Shown here: one piece after another, positions 1-8,258 of the stretch | Position numbering within the stretch: the first letter of the stretch is position 1 | Layout of the letters: each line of letters begins with the position of its first letter | Origin: an uncultured Rhizobium sp. | GTDB taxonomy: Bacteria; Pseudomonadota; Alphaproteobacteria; Rhizobiales; Rhizobiaceae | Reading direction: 5' to 3' | Assembly (NCBI GenBank): GCA_945952415.1 | Contig: CAMFIF010000014.1 | Span: 1 to 64,000 of the forward strand | DNA: 64,000 nucleotides | Notes under the pieces: generated by a model | What the model was told of the DNA's origin: nothing | Seen by the model: only the letters and a program-made list of their open reading frames with translations | The model's database searches: none | Translations under genes and position numbers: made by a program

Positions 1-90
1 GATGCAACCATCCACAAATACAACACGAAGGACGGCCGGATGCATACGTTCGATGGTCCCAGATCGAGCGGCCTGTTCAAAAGAAAAAGA

Positions 91-121
91 AAAGCGGGGG
101 CGATTGGATCGCCCCCGCTTT
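91..121 (-). terminator. Rho-independent terminator of the peptide ABC operon
   Basis: Perfect 14-bp stem (91-104 with 108-121) around a TGG loop. Read on the minus strand, the stem is followed by a T-rich tract (complement of the A-rich bases 80-90), the classic layout for ending the minus-strand operon whose last gene stops at 153. On the plus strand only a short T run follows, so weak bidirectional use is possible. Confidence 0.85.
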
Positions 122-152
122 ATTCTGGCTCACTTTACCGTTCAGCGCATGC

Positions 153-1742
153 TTACTTGGTGGCAAGGTTGTAATAGACCACGTCGGCGCTCGGGCCGAA
201 GATGAAGTTCTTCACGTTGGCGCGGGTCGCCACCAGCTTGGTTTCCTGGAACATGATGGCATAGGGGCCGTCATCCAGGACCTTCTTCTGGAGGTCCAGA
301 TACATCTGCTTGCGCTTGGCCTCGTCGCGCTCCTTGACGGCGGCGGCGGTTGCGGCGTTCACGGCCTCATCCACCCAGGAATTGCGCCAGGCGAGCGGCT
401 TGCCCTTGGTCGCTGCATCCGAATTGTCGCCATTGTTGGCGAAGCCATCGGCATTGGTATGGGGATCCATATAGTCCGGGCCCCAGTAGATCATCAAAAG
501 CTTGTGCTCGCGGGCACGATACTTGGTCAGCAGCGACTTGGTTTCGGAGGAAATGATGTTCACCTTCACGCCTGCCTGCGCCATGGTCGCCTGAACCGAC
601 TGGGCGATATTGGCGAAGGGCGAGGAGTTGGGGGCGTCGAGGTCGATGGAGAAGCCATCCGGATAGCCGGCTTCCTTCAGCAGTGCCTTTGCCTTTTCCA
701 CGTCCAGCTTGTAGGGATTGTCATCCAGCGCCGCCCAGAAGCCGGAGGCCCAGAAGGACTGGTGGGTCTGCGCGCCGCCCTGCATGATCGAATTGACGAT
801 GCCATCATAATCGATCAGGTAGCGGAGCGCCTGGCGGACGCGCACGTCCTGCAGCTCCTTGGTCTTGACGTTCATGCCGATATAATAGAGCAGGGCCTGC
901 GGGGAGGGCGTGATCACCACATCGGCATTGCCCTTCAGACCGGTGACCTGGTCACCCGTCATGTTGAGCGCCACGTCCGTGTCACCCTTCTCGATCAGCA
1001 GGCGCTGGGCAGCCGGTTCCGGCACGTGGCGGATGACGACCCGCTTCATGGCGGGTTCGCCGCCGCGATAGCCCGGATTGGCTTCCAGAACGACGCTTTC
1101 ATTGGGCTTCCACGCCTTCAGCGAATAGGCGCCCGAACCGGCAGAATTGGTCTTCAGCCATTCATAACCGAAATCGCCATTCTTCTCATGTTCCATGGCC
1201 ACCTTCTCATCGACAACAGAGCCGACGACCGAGGACAGGAGCGCATAAACGAGGGAGGGGGCGAAATCGACGCCGATCTTGACGACAAGGGTGGATTCGT
1301 CGGGCGCGGTCACCATCTCGTCAATGTTTTCGGGCGTCCAGCCGAGCTGCGACAGCAGGAAAACGGGGGTCTTGTTCAGCTTGATGACGCGGCGCAGCGA
1401 GAAGGCGGCATCTTCTGCACGCACCGGATTGCCGGAGGTGAACTTCAGGCCGGAGCGGATCTTGAAGGTGAAGGTCTTGCCGTCTTCGCTGGGCGTCACG
1501 CTTTCGGCGACGCCGCCGACGAGCTTTGTAATATCGGTCGGCTCGAACCGCATGATGCGGTCATAGGTGTTGGCGAGAACCTGAATCCCGCTCAGCTCAT
1601 AGGCTTCGGCGGGGTCGAGCGAGATGATGTCATCGATGTTTTCGGCAATGACGAGCGTGTCCTTGGGCGTTTCGGCAAAAGCATGCGGCGCCACAGCCAG
1701 CAAGGCCCCAGCCATCAGGGCGTATCTTAAGGTCTTGAGCAT
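153..1742 (-). CDS. Peptide-type ABC transporter substrate-binding protein (SBP family 5)
   Basis: Periplasmic binding protein of the DppA/OppA type, 529 residues, the usual length for the family. The N-terminus is a Sec signal peptide (KTLRYALMAG, hydrophobic core, AFA-ET cleavage site), followed by the typical LDPAEAYE, TFKIRSGLKF and VRQALRYLID segments of SBP_bac_5. The ATG at 1742 is chosen because GGGGAG sits 5 bases upstream and the signal peptide starts there; a longer in-frame extension to 2015 would run into the ATPase gene. It is the last gene of a minus-strand operon after permeases and ATPases, 106 bases from the preceding gene. It should bind a peptide or similar oligomer and deliver it to the membrane complex; the actual ligand cannot be read from sequence. 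Confidence 0.93.
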   Translation of the reverse strand: MLKTLRYALMAGALLAVAPHAFAETPKDTLVIAENIDDIISLDPAEAYELSGIQVLANTYDRIMRFEPTDITKLVGGVAESVTPSEDGKTFTFKIRSGLKFTSGNPVRAEDAAFSLRRVIKLNKTPVFLLSQLGWTPENIDEMVTAPDESTLVVKIGVDFAPSLVYALLSSVVGSVVDEKVAMEHEKNGDFGYEWLKTNSAGSGAYSLKAWKPNESVVLEANPGYRGGEPAMKRVVIRHVPEPAAQRLLIEKGDTDVALNMTGDQVTGLKGNADVVITPSPQALLYYIGMNVKTKELQDVRVRQALRYLIDYDGIVNSIMQGGAQTHQSFWASGFWAALDDNPYKLDVEKAKALLKEAGYPDGFSIDLDAPNSSPFANIAQSVQATMAQAGVKVNIISSETKSLLTKYRAREHKLLMIYWGPDYMDPHTNADGFANNGDNSDAATKGKPLAWRNSWVDEAVNAATAAAVKERDEAKRKQMYLDLQKKVLDDGPYAIMFQETKLVATRANVKNFIFGPSADVVYYNLATK

Positions 1743-1774
1743 TGTGTCTCCCCTTTTTTTCATGAGCGGCCTGT

Positions 1775-1794
1775 ATCGGCGAAAGCGCGCCGAT
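1775..1794 (-). other. Small intercistronic hairpin before the binding-protein gene
   Basis: 7-bp stem ATCGGCG/CGCCGAT with a 6-base loop in the 106-base gap between the last ATPase gene and the binding-protein gene. There is no T tract, so it is not a standard terminator. It may mark a processing or stability point; function is inferred only. Confidence 0.35.
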
Positions 1795-1848
1795 CCGCAG
1801 ACATCTGATCCGGTTTTCAACCGCTTGGCAAGGCACAGAAAATCAGAT

Positions 1849-2604
1849 TCAATCGGCGTTGCGGACAAAGCCGCGGCTCGCTTCGATGAGCCGGCTCGTA
1901 TAGGCCTGACCGACGGCGCCGCTGCGCAGATCGTCCCGGTCGACGACCTCGACCAGCTTGCCGAACTGCATGATGGCGATGCGCTGGCAGAGATGGGCCA
2001 CCACACCCAGATCATGGCTGACGAGAATGATGGTCAGCTTGTTCGCCTGCTTCAGGCGGGAGATGAGATTGAGGATTTCCGCCTGAACCGAGACATCGAG
2101 CGCCGAGGTCGGCTCATCGAGGAGCAGCACCGGCGGGCGGAGAATAAGGGCGCGAGCAATCGCCACGCGCTGGCGCTGGCCGCCTGACAATTGATGCGGA
2201 TAGCGGAACCGGTGCTCGGGCGAAAGCCCCACCTCCCGCAGGGCATCGGAGATCCGCCGGTCCCGGTCGTCCAGCCCGTGAATGACAAGCGGCTCGCGCA
2301 GGGCCTCGTCCACCGTCTGGCGGGGGTGGAGCGAGGCATAGGGATCCTGGAAGACGAATTGCAGGTGGCGGCGGTCGGCCTTGCTGCGCCGTTCGGCGGC
2401 GGGAAGGCCATTGACGGTAAGCTGCCGGCTTTCGGACGGGATAAGGCCGGAAAGCGCCTTCAGCACCGTGGATTTGCCGGAGCCCGATTCGCCCACGATC
2501 CCGAAGCTTTCCCCCTCGGCAATGCTGAGGGTCAGGCCCTGGACCGCGTGCACGGCCCGGCTTCCATGGCCGAAGGTGACCCGGAGGTCCTCGATCTCGA
2601 TCAT
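1849..2604 (-). CDS. Peptide ABC transporter ATPase (DppF/OppF type)
   Basis: Cytoplasmic ATPase subunit of the importer, 251 residues from the ATG at 2604. Walker [10 protein letters not shown], signature LSGGQRQRVAIARAL, Walker [13 protein letters not shown] and switch His in VSHDLGVV are all intact. The ATG at 2604 overlaps the stop of the preceding ATPase gene (ATGA at 2601-2604), indicating translational coupling; an in-frame ATG at 2613 (MAGMIEIED) is an alternative. DppF-type subunits pair with a DppD-type partner, here encoded immediately upstream. The usual C-terminal oligopeptide-transporter extension is short, which fits the F-type subunit. Confidence 0.93.
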   Translation of the reverse strand: MIEIEDLRVTFGHGSRAVHAVQGLTLSIAEGESFGIVGESGSGKSTVLKALSGLIPSESRQLTVNGLPAAERRSKADRRHLQFVFQDPYASLHPRQTVDEALREPLVIHGLDDRDRRISDALREVGLSPEHRFRYPHQLSGGQRQRVAIARALILRPPVLLLDEPTSALDVSVQAEILNLISRLKQANKLTIILVSHDLGVVAHLCQRIAIMQFGKLVEVVDRDDLRSGAVGQAYTSRLIEASRGFVRNAD

Positions 2605-3437
2605 TCCAGCCATGAGGGATCCCGAACAAGGGTTGCAAGTTCCGCCTTCGGATGGTCGAGCGACGGGGTGGCGGCCATGAGGGCCCGGGTATAGGGGTGC
2701 TGGGCGCGGGCGAGATCGGCGGCGGCGCATTGTTCCAGAATACGGCCACCATACATGATCAGAACACGGTCGCAGAAGCTCGAGACCACGGTGAGATTGT
2801 GGCTGATGAACAGGAGGCCCATGCCCCTTTCGCTCACGAGCCGGTCGAGAATGCGCAGCACCTCGTTCTGAACCGTCACATCCAGGGCGGAGGTCGGTTC
2901 GTCGGCAATCAGCAGGTCGGGTTCTGCCACCAGCATCATGGCAATCATCACGCGCTGGCCCATGCCGCCGGAAAGCTGGTGCGGGTAGAGGGTGAAGACC
3001 GTATCCGGATTGCGGATCTGAACGGCTTCCAGCATGGCAAGCGCCCGGCTTTCCGCGTCCTTTCGGGTCGATCCGAGATGCAGGCGGCAGGTTTCGGCAA
3101 TCTGGTCACCGATCCGCTTTACCGGGTTCAGCGAATATTTCGGGTCCTGCATGATCATCGAAATGCGCCGGCCCCGAAGAGACTGCCAGTCCCGATCCGT
3201 GTTTGCGAGAAGCGAGCGACCGGCAAAGTCCAGCTGATCGGCCGAGACGATCCCCGGACGCGGTATGAGGCCCAGAATGGCGCGGCCCATGGTGGATTTG
3301 CCCGAACCGGATTCGCCCACGATCCCCAGGCGTTCGCGACCAAGTTCGAAGCTCGCATTGCGCAGCGCATGGGTCATGCCCGTCCGGCCGGGATAGGTGA
3401 CGCTCAGATTGCGGACGGTCAGCAGGCTTTCGCTCAT
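2601..3437 (-). CDS. Peptide ABC transporter ATPase (DppD/OppD type)
   Basis: First ATPase of the pair, 278 residues. Walker [25 protein letters not shown] (signature), [14 protein letters not shown] (Walker B) and ISHNLTVV are visible. The C-terminal part after residue ~230 ([18 protein letters not shown]) is the conserved oligopeptide/dipeptide ATPase tail. The start at 3437 overlaps the stop of the permease gene (ATGA at 3434-3437). A longer in-frame reading to 3587 lies inside the permease gene and is rejected. It acts with the 1849-2604 product to power the two permeases. Confidence 0.93.
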   Translation of the reverse strand: MSESLLTVRNLSVTYPGRTGMTHALRNASFELGRERLGIVGESGSGKSTMGRAILGLIPRPGIVSADQLDFAGRSLLANTDRDWQSLRGRRISMIMQDPKYSLNPVKRIGDQIAETCRLHLGSTRKDAESRALAMLEAVQIRNPDTVFTLYPHQLSGGMGQRVMIAMMLVAEPDLLIADEPTSALDVTVQNEVLRILDRLVSERGMGLLFISHNLTVVSSFCDRVLIMYGGRILEQCAAADLARAQHPYTRALMAATPSLDHPKAELATLVRDPSWLE

Positions 3438-4339
3438 CGTTCTGCCTTCGGATCGAAAACGTCGCGCAGGCCATCCCCCAGGAGGTTGAAGCCGAGGCTG
3501 ACGATGAAGATGGCGATGCCGGGAATGGTGGCGACCCACCACTGGTCGAGGATCACTTCGCGGCCGGCGGAGACCATGGCACCCCATTCGGGCGTCGGCG
3601 GCTGGGCACCGAGGCCGAGGAAGCCAAGGCCGGCGGCGGTGAGGATGATGCCCGCCATATCCAGCGTCAGGCGGACGATCACCGAGGACATGCAGAGCGG
3701 CACGATGTGCCGGAAGAGGATGCGGAAGGTCGAGGCACCCTGCAGTACCACCACCTGAATGAAATCGCTTCTGGCAATGGCGATCGTTTCGGCGCGGGCC
3801 ATGCGGGCATAGGGCGGCCAGGCGGTGAGCGAAATCGCGATCACCGCATTTTCGATCCCCGGTCCGAGTGCCGCGGCAAAGGCGAGCGCCAGAACGAGGC
3901 GCGGGAAGGCGAGAAACACATCGGTGATCCGCATGAGGATCCGGTCCACCCAGCCGCCGAGATAGCCGGCAATGGTGCCGACGGCGAGGCCGATCGGGGC
4001 CACTATGATCGAAACGAGGAAGACGATGGTCAGGGTCACCCGGGCGCCATAGAGGGTGCGGGCGTAGATATCGCGCCCCAGTTCGTCGGTGCCCAGGAGA
4101 TGATCGGCGGAAGGGGGCGAGAGGCGCCTGGCCAGATCCTGATCGATCGGCGAGATGCCCTGCGCGAGAAGGGGCGCAAATAGCGCGACCAGGATCAGCA
4201 GGCTGACGATGACGAGGCCGGTCAGGGCTGCGGGATTGGCGATGATCGCCCTAAGACCGCGATAGAGGTTGCCCAGAACCGCCTGCCGGCGCGAGGTCGG
4301 GCGGTCATCCATCAGCCATTGGGTCAGCGATACACTCAT
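3434..4339 (-). CDS. Peptide ABC transporter permease (DppC type)
   Basis: Inner-membrane permease, 301 residues. An N-terminal cytoplasmic segment and first helix (ALTGLVIVSLLILVALFAPLL) are followed by the DppC signature HLLGTDELGRDIYART and the EAA loop region (ARAETIAIARSDFIQVVVLQGAS...RHIVPL). About six membrane segments are visible. It overlaps the upstream permease stop by ATGA at 4336-4339 and the next gene by ATGA at 3434-3437. Together with the DppB-type permease it forms the translocation channel. Confidence 0.93.
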   Translation of the reverse strand: MSVSLTQWLMDDRPTSRRQAVLGNLYRGLRAIIANPAALTGLVIVSLLILVALFAPLLAQGISPIDQDLARRLSPPSADHLLGTDELGRDIYARTLYGARVTLTIVFLVSIIVAPIGLAVGTIAGYLGGWVDRILMRITDVFLAFPRLVLALAFAAALGPGIENAVIAISLTAWPPYARMARAETIAIARSDFIQVVVLQGASTFRILFRHIVPLCMSSVIVRLTLDMAGIILTAAGLGFLGLGAQPPTPEWGAMVSAGREVILDQWWVATIPGIAIFIVSLGFNLLGDGLRDVFDPKAER

Positions 4340-5391
4340 GCGGATTTCAGCCTCGGGTCGAAAATCCTGTAAAGGAAATCGCAGAACAGGTTGATGGTGA
4401 TGAAGACGGCGCCGATCAGGATCGTGCCGCCCATGACGGCATTCATGTCACTGTTGAAGAGCGCGCGGGTGATATAGAGGCCGAGGCCCGGCCAGGCGAA
4501 CACCGTCTCGGTGAGCACAGCGCCTTCCAGCAGCGAGGCATAGCTGAGACCGATCACGGTGATCAGCGGCACCATGATGTTCGGGAAGGCATGCAGCCAG
4601 ACCGCACCCCAGAAGGAGCGCCCCTTCACGCGGGCGGTGATGACATATTCCTGCGCCAACTGGTCGATCATGAAACTGCGCGTCATGCGCGCGATATAGG
4701 CGAGCGAGTAATAGCCGAGGATTGCGGCCGGCAGGATCAGGTGGCTGAAGGCATTCCAGAAGATATCCCATTCGCCCTCCAGTGCGGAATCGAGCAGGAT
4801 GATGCCGGTGCGCGGCGTCACGATATCCTCATAGAAGACATCGAGGCGGCCCGTGCCGGAGACCCAGCCGAGCTTGCCGTAAAAGACGAAGAGGCCGACG
4901 AGGCCGAGCCAGAAGACCGGCACCGAATAGCCGAAGAGGCCGCCGACGCGAACGATGTGATCCGGCAGGCGGCCCTTGCGCGCGCCGGCGAGAACGCCTG
5001 CGGGAACGCCGACCAGAACGCCGATGACGATCGCAATGGTGGCAAGTTCGAAAGTGGCGGGAAAGACGCGCAGGAGATCGGTAATCACGGGCTGGGATGT
5101 CAGCACCGAAATGCCGAGGTCGCCGGTCAGCACCCGCTTCAGATAGAGGCCGTATTGCACGATGAGCGGCCGGTCTAGACCGAGGGCGATATAGGCGTTG
5201 TCATAGACCTCCTTGGAGGCCTTGTCGCCGACGACCGCCAGCACGGGGTCGATCTTGGTCAGCCGTCCAATGAAGAAGGTCACCGCCGTGAGCCCGATGA
5301 AGGTGAAGACCAGAGATAGGGCAAAGGACGTGACCTGCCGCAAAACGGCGGTCGTCCACCCCTGAGCCCTTCGTGCTGCGTTCACTGCCAT
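4336..5391 (-). CDS. Peptide ABC transporter permease (DppB type)
   Basis: Inner-membrane permease, 351 residues from the ATG at 5391 (MAVNAARRAQGW). A TTG at 5400 with AGGAAAGGGG upstream is an alternative that adds three residues. The first helix (FALSLVFTFIGLTAVTFFIGRL), the periplasmic loop with LGLDRPLIVQYGLYLKRVLTGDLGIS, and the EAA loop (ARMTRSFMIDQLAQEYVITARVKG) are typical of DppB. The periplasmic loop around residues 185-210 is longer than in many DppB proteins. Gene order with the DppC, DppD, DppF and DppA-type genes is standard, apart from the GAF gene 21 bases upstream. Confidence 0.92.
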   Translation of the reverse strand: MAVNAARRAQGWTTAVLRQVTSFALSLVFTFIGLTAVTFFIGRLTKIDPVLAVVGDKASKEVYDNAYIALGLDRPLIVQYGLYLKRVLTGDLGISVLTSQPVITDLLRVFPATFELATIAIVIGVLVGVPAGVLAGARKGRLPDHIVRVGGLFGYSVPVFWLGLVGLFVFYGKLGWVSGTGRLDVFYEDIVTPRTGIILLDSALEGEWDIFWNAFSHLILPAAILGYYSLAYIARMTRSFMIDQLAQEYVITARVKGRSFWGAVWLHAFPNIMVPLITVIGLSYASLLEGAVLTETVFAWPGLGLYITRALFNSDMNAVMGGTILIGAVFITINLFCDFLYRIFDPRLKSA

Positions 5392-5412
5392 TGCCCCCAA
5401 TTGCCCCTTTCC

Positions 5413-5922
5413 TCAATCGGGCGTTTTAATATCCCTGTCAAGCAGCACGGCCAGCGCCGCGCACAGGCTTGCCGGCAGGCGCAGCGTCGCCTCCGCCTCT
5501 GCCACCCGGGCCGCATCGTAATGGCCGGTCTCGTGCAGCATGTTGACGGTTGCCACCAGTTCGTTGCCGATGATGACGGGCAGGTTGAAGACCGAGCCAC
5601 AGCCGAGCGAGGCGATGAGGGCATGGTCGGGGAAGACCTGGGCGATGTCTTCGATGCGGTTGGCGATGAAGCTCCGCCGCTGACCGTGGACGATGTCGAA
5701 CCAGCTGTTCGGCTCGATCGGCTTGGTGCCGGAAACCGGATATTCCCGGGGATGGCTGGTATAGGCCCGGCGGGCGAGGCCTGCCGTCATGTCCACCGTC
5801 ATGACGGTGAAGAGACGATGACCGGGGCTGTCCGCGGTCAGCTCTTCGAGCAGCTGCCAGACGCGGTCTGCGGTGTCAGCGGTGCCGATGGCCTTGCTGA
5901 AGCGTTCAAGAGCGGTTTGCAT
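5413..5922 (-). CDS. GAF-domain protein heading the peptide transporter operon
   Basis: 169 residues, essentially one GAF domain covering the whole protein: LFTVMTVDMTAGLARRAYTSHP, then PNSWFDIVHGQRRSFIANRIEDIAQVFPDHALIASLGCGSVFNLPVIIGNELVATVNMLHETGHY. GAF domains bind small ligands or mediate dimerisation; no output domain (HTH, kinase, GGDEF) is attached. It lies 21 bases upstream of the first permease on the same strand, so it is probably co-transcribed and may sense or bind the transported compound. A direct enzymatic role cannot be excluded. GAF assignment is confident; function is unknown. Confidence 0.8.
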   Translation of the reverse strand: MQTALERFSKAIGTADTADRVWQLLEELTADSPGHRLFTVMTVDMTAGLARRAYTSHPREYPVSGTKPIEPNSWFDIVHGQRRSFIANRIEDIAQVFPDHALIASLGCGSVFNLPVIIGNELVATVNMLHETGHYDAARVAEAEATLRLPASLCAALAVLLDRDIKTPD

Positions 5923-6209
5923 GCGATGGACAGCTCCCTCGTTTTCCTGCTTCAGCCTAGGGGAAGCCCGTCCGCGCGTCGAGATCCGCCCGCCTGCTTA
6001 TCCAGACATTCTGCACCGCCCGTTCGGTTGTAAACCATCATCTTCGATCGCGCTTCGTCCCGCTGACCGGATGGGCTATACCAGCAGCAAGGCCGGTCCG
6101 GGCCAAGGCGGGGGTCGCCTGCGGATCGCCAATATCAACTTCTACGGCATGCGGCGGCGCAAAAGGCTCAGCGATTGGCGCCCGCGGTTCGTTCTGACGG
6201 AGGTCTTGC
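5923..6209. promoter_or_regulatory. Divergent intergenic region between GAF/peptide operon and hydrolase gene
   Basis: 287 bases between two divergent genes must hold both promoters. No convincing sigma-70 hexamers or operator palindromes were found by eye. The GGAGG at 6199-6203 is the ribosome site for the plus-strand hydrolase gene. Confidence 0.4.
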
Positions 6210-7922
6210 TTGGGACGGGAACGGGGTACGCCCATTACTTTCGGCGGCTGCGCCGGCTTTATCCATGACGGCGGTGGCCGGACAGGGATCGTGCTGGTGC
6301 CCGCCTGGGGTTTCGAGGACATGACCATCCGCCGCGGATGGGCGGGTCTTGCGGACATGCTTGCCGAAGCGGGCTATGCCTGCCTGCGTTTCGACTGGCC
6401 GGGCGCGGGCGACAGCCTGGGCGATACGGCGGCCGGCATCCGCTTTGCGGACTGGCAGGAGGCCATCCTTTCGGCCGCGACGGTGCTGCGGCAGACCCTC
6501 GGTGTCGAGCGGATCGCGCTCGTCGGTCACGGGGTCGGCGCGCTGATTGCCCCGCACGTGGCCAAAGGCGCCGGTGCCGAAGCGGTGGTGATGATGGCGC
6601 CGCAGAGCGAGGGACAGGCCGGTCTTCGCGAACTCGATGTCTGGAGCCGGCTGATCGCCTCCTTCCTGCGCCTGCCGCCGAAAGCCTCCAAGGATCAGAT
6701 AGAGATTGCCGGCCATACGCTGTCGCTTGAGCTTGCCCGCGAGATCGCCGCCCTGAAGGCGGAAAGCCTGGCAGATGGAGAGAACCGGATACCGGCGCTG
6801 GCGCTGCTGAGGGCGGGCCATGCGGGCAATGCGGAATGGGCCCGGAGGCTCGGCGAGGGCGGCTTCGACATGACGACCCGCACCTATGCCGGCTGGGACG
6901 GCTTCTTCTCCCAGACTTCCGCCTCCATTCCGCCGCTTGAGGATTTCGGGGCCGTGCTCGGCTGGCTGGAGGAGCGGCTTCCCGCTTCGCCGCGCCCGGG
7001 GCCGGTGATGCCCTTGCCTGCCGCCTCTCCGCTCAAGGGGCCGGGCTTTACCGAAACGCCCGTGCTCTTCGGTGCCGGCGACAGGCTCTTCGGCATTCTC
7101 TGCCAGCCGGCGGAGATCCCCTCGCGGGGTGTGGTGGTGATGCTGAATTCCGGCGACAATTACCATATCGGCTGGGCGCGCATGCATGTGCATTTTGCCC
7201 GGCAGCTGGCCGCCGAGGGCATATCCAGCTTCCGCATCGATACGGGCGGCATCGGCGATGCTGCAACGGTCGAGGGGCATCTCTTTTACGTGGATCGGCA
7301 GATCCGCGAGGTGGCCGAGGCGGTCAATGCGCTGGAGAGCCGTCATCTCGGACCCGTCACGCTGCTCGGGCGTTGCAGCGGCGGATATGCCGCGGTGCAG
7401 GCTGCTGTCCTCGATCCCCGGGTGCGCGGCGTGGTCGCGGTCAATACGGCGCGGCTGTCGCTCGGACCGGAGGAGACGTTCGAGGATATCATGAGCACCG
7501 GAACTTCCTCGATGGCGGACTACAAGAAGCGGGCGCTTTCGCCCGCCATCGTGAAGGATATTCTCACCGGCCGCCTGCCGCTGAGTGCCGTCTTCAACAA
7601 GGGCCGGCATATCCTGAAGACCCAGGCGGCGCTGCGCTTTCCTGCCCTTTACGGCGCCCTGACCGGTGCCGGCCGCCTGACGCGGACGACGCGGCAGCAG
7701 GCGGAGACGCTGCGGTCGCGCGGCGTTGCCGTTCACCTTCTTTATGCGGACAATGACGGCGGTCTCGACGAGCTCGCCCGGCATTTCGGCCGAAAACCGC
7801 CGGAAGCCTATGATCATGCCCGGGTGCGTGTCGTCGCCGGTGCCGAACACAACATGACCGCGCCCTTTGCGCGGGAAGCGATTATCGCAGATCTCCGGGA
7901 AGCGGTGTCAGCGGCTGGATAA
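6210..7922 (+). CDS. Tandem alpha/beta-hydrolase fold protein of the exopolysaccharide locus
   Basis: 570 residues containing two alpha/beta-hydrolase domains. Domain 1 (about 1-235) has LVPAWGFEDMTIRRGW, FDWPGAGDS and an elbow ALVGHGVGA near residue 106, where the usual Ser nucleophile is Gly. Domain 2 (about 275-565) has MLNSGDNYHIGWARMHV, FRIDTGGIGD and an elbow LLGRCSGG with Cys at about 389 in the nucleophile position, then LLYADNDGG (acid) and AGAEHNMT (His). Domain 2 could therefore be a Cys hydrolase of the dienelactone-hydrolase kind, or an acyltransferase. TTG is taken as start because GGAGG lies 6 bases upstream. Proteins like this occur next to exopolysaccharide genes; a role in acyl or carboxylate decoration is inference. 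Confidence 0.75.
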   Translation: MGRERGTPITFGGCAGFIHDGGGRTGIVLVPAWGFEDMTIRRGWAGLADMLAEAGYACLRFDWPGAGDSLGDTAAGIRFADWQEAILSAATVLRQTLGVERIALVGHGVGALIAPHVAKGAGAEAVVMMAPQSEGQAGLRELDVWSRLIASFLRLPPKASKDQIEIAGHTLSLELAREIAALKAESLADGENRIPALALLRAGHAGNAEWARRLGEGGFDMTTRTYAGWDGFFSQTSASIPPLEDFGAVLGWLEERLPASPRPGPVMPLPAASPLKGPGFTETPVLFGAGDRLFGILCQPAEIPSRGVVVMLNSGDNYHIGWARMHVHFARQLAAEGISSFRIDTGGIGDAATVEGHLFYVDRQIREVAEAVNALESRHLGPVTLLGRCSGGYAAVQAAVLDPRVRGVVAVNTARLSLGPEETFEDIMSTGTSSMADYKKRALSPAIVKDILTGRLPLSAVFNKGRHILKTQAALRFPALYGALTGAGRLTRTTRQQAETLRSRGVAVHLLYADNDGGLDELARHFGRKPPEAYDHARVRVVAGAEHNMTAPFAREAIIADLREAVSAAG

Positions 7923-8258
7923 GTCCGACCTTCAGGGACACGACAGGGCGCCACCTCTCGCGAATGGGGGTGGCCGGCGGCCCCAGGCGCTGTTTTCCCC
8001 CGTGCGGTCCCGTTTCGGGTCAGCTCGGGACGCTTGCTGGATTGTTACGGTTAACAAGTAGATCGTCCCGTTTTGCTTCAAATTTCTTTATTGCTTCCCA
8101 TAATTCTTTCGAAGATCCCCTTTCTATTTCAGTTTCTACACAAAAATGTTTGATTTTAGTATGCTTTTTAAATATATCCAGATTTCATGATATTCTGTTA
8201 TTAACCATTTTTTATGCTCTCCAGCTGTAAGAGTGAAGGCAGTTTAGAGGGTTTCTGT
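7923..8258 (+). promoter_or_regulatory. AT-rich leader/promoter region of the exopolysaccharide operon
   Basis: 336 bases without a gene. The first 80 bases are GC-rich and can fold (GCCACC/GGTGGC inside an imperfect outer stem ending in TTTT near 7994), a possible weak terminator for the hydrolase gene. From about 8040 to 8230 the base composition drops sharply to AT-rich with runs such as TTTTTAAATATAT and TTATTAACCATTTTTTATG, unlike the GC-rich genes on both sides. This is probably the operon promoter with regulator sites. AGAGG at 8246-8250 serves the glycosyltransferase start. Confidence 0.55.

Noticed and set aside
1..174. Possible C-terminal end of a plus-strand gene entering the window
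   Set aside because: One frame is open with GC-ending codons in the first 60 bases (DATIHKYNTKDGRMHTFDG), but it runs through the terminator stem and into the 3' end of the binding-protein gene before a stop. With no upstream sequence it cannot be supported as a gene.
7943..7997. Terminator after the double hydrolase gene
   Set aside because: The outer stem is bulged and the T run is only four bases, so it is noted within the intergenic entry and not called separately.
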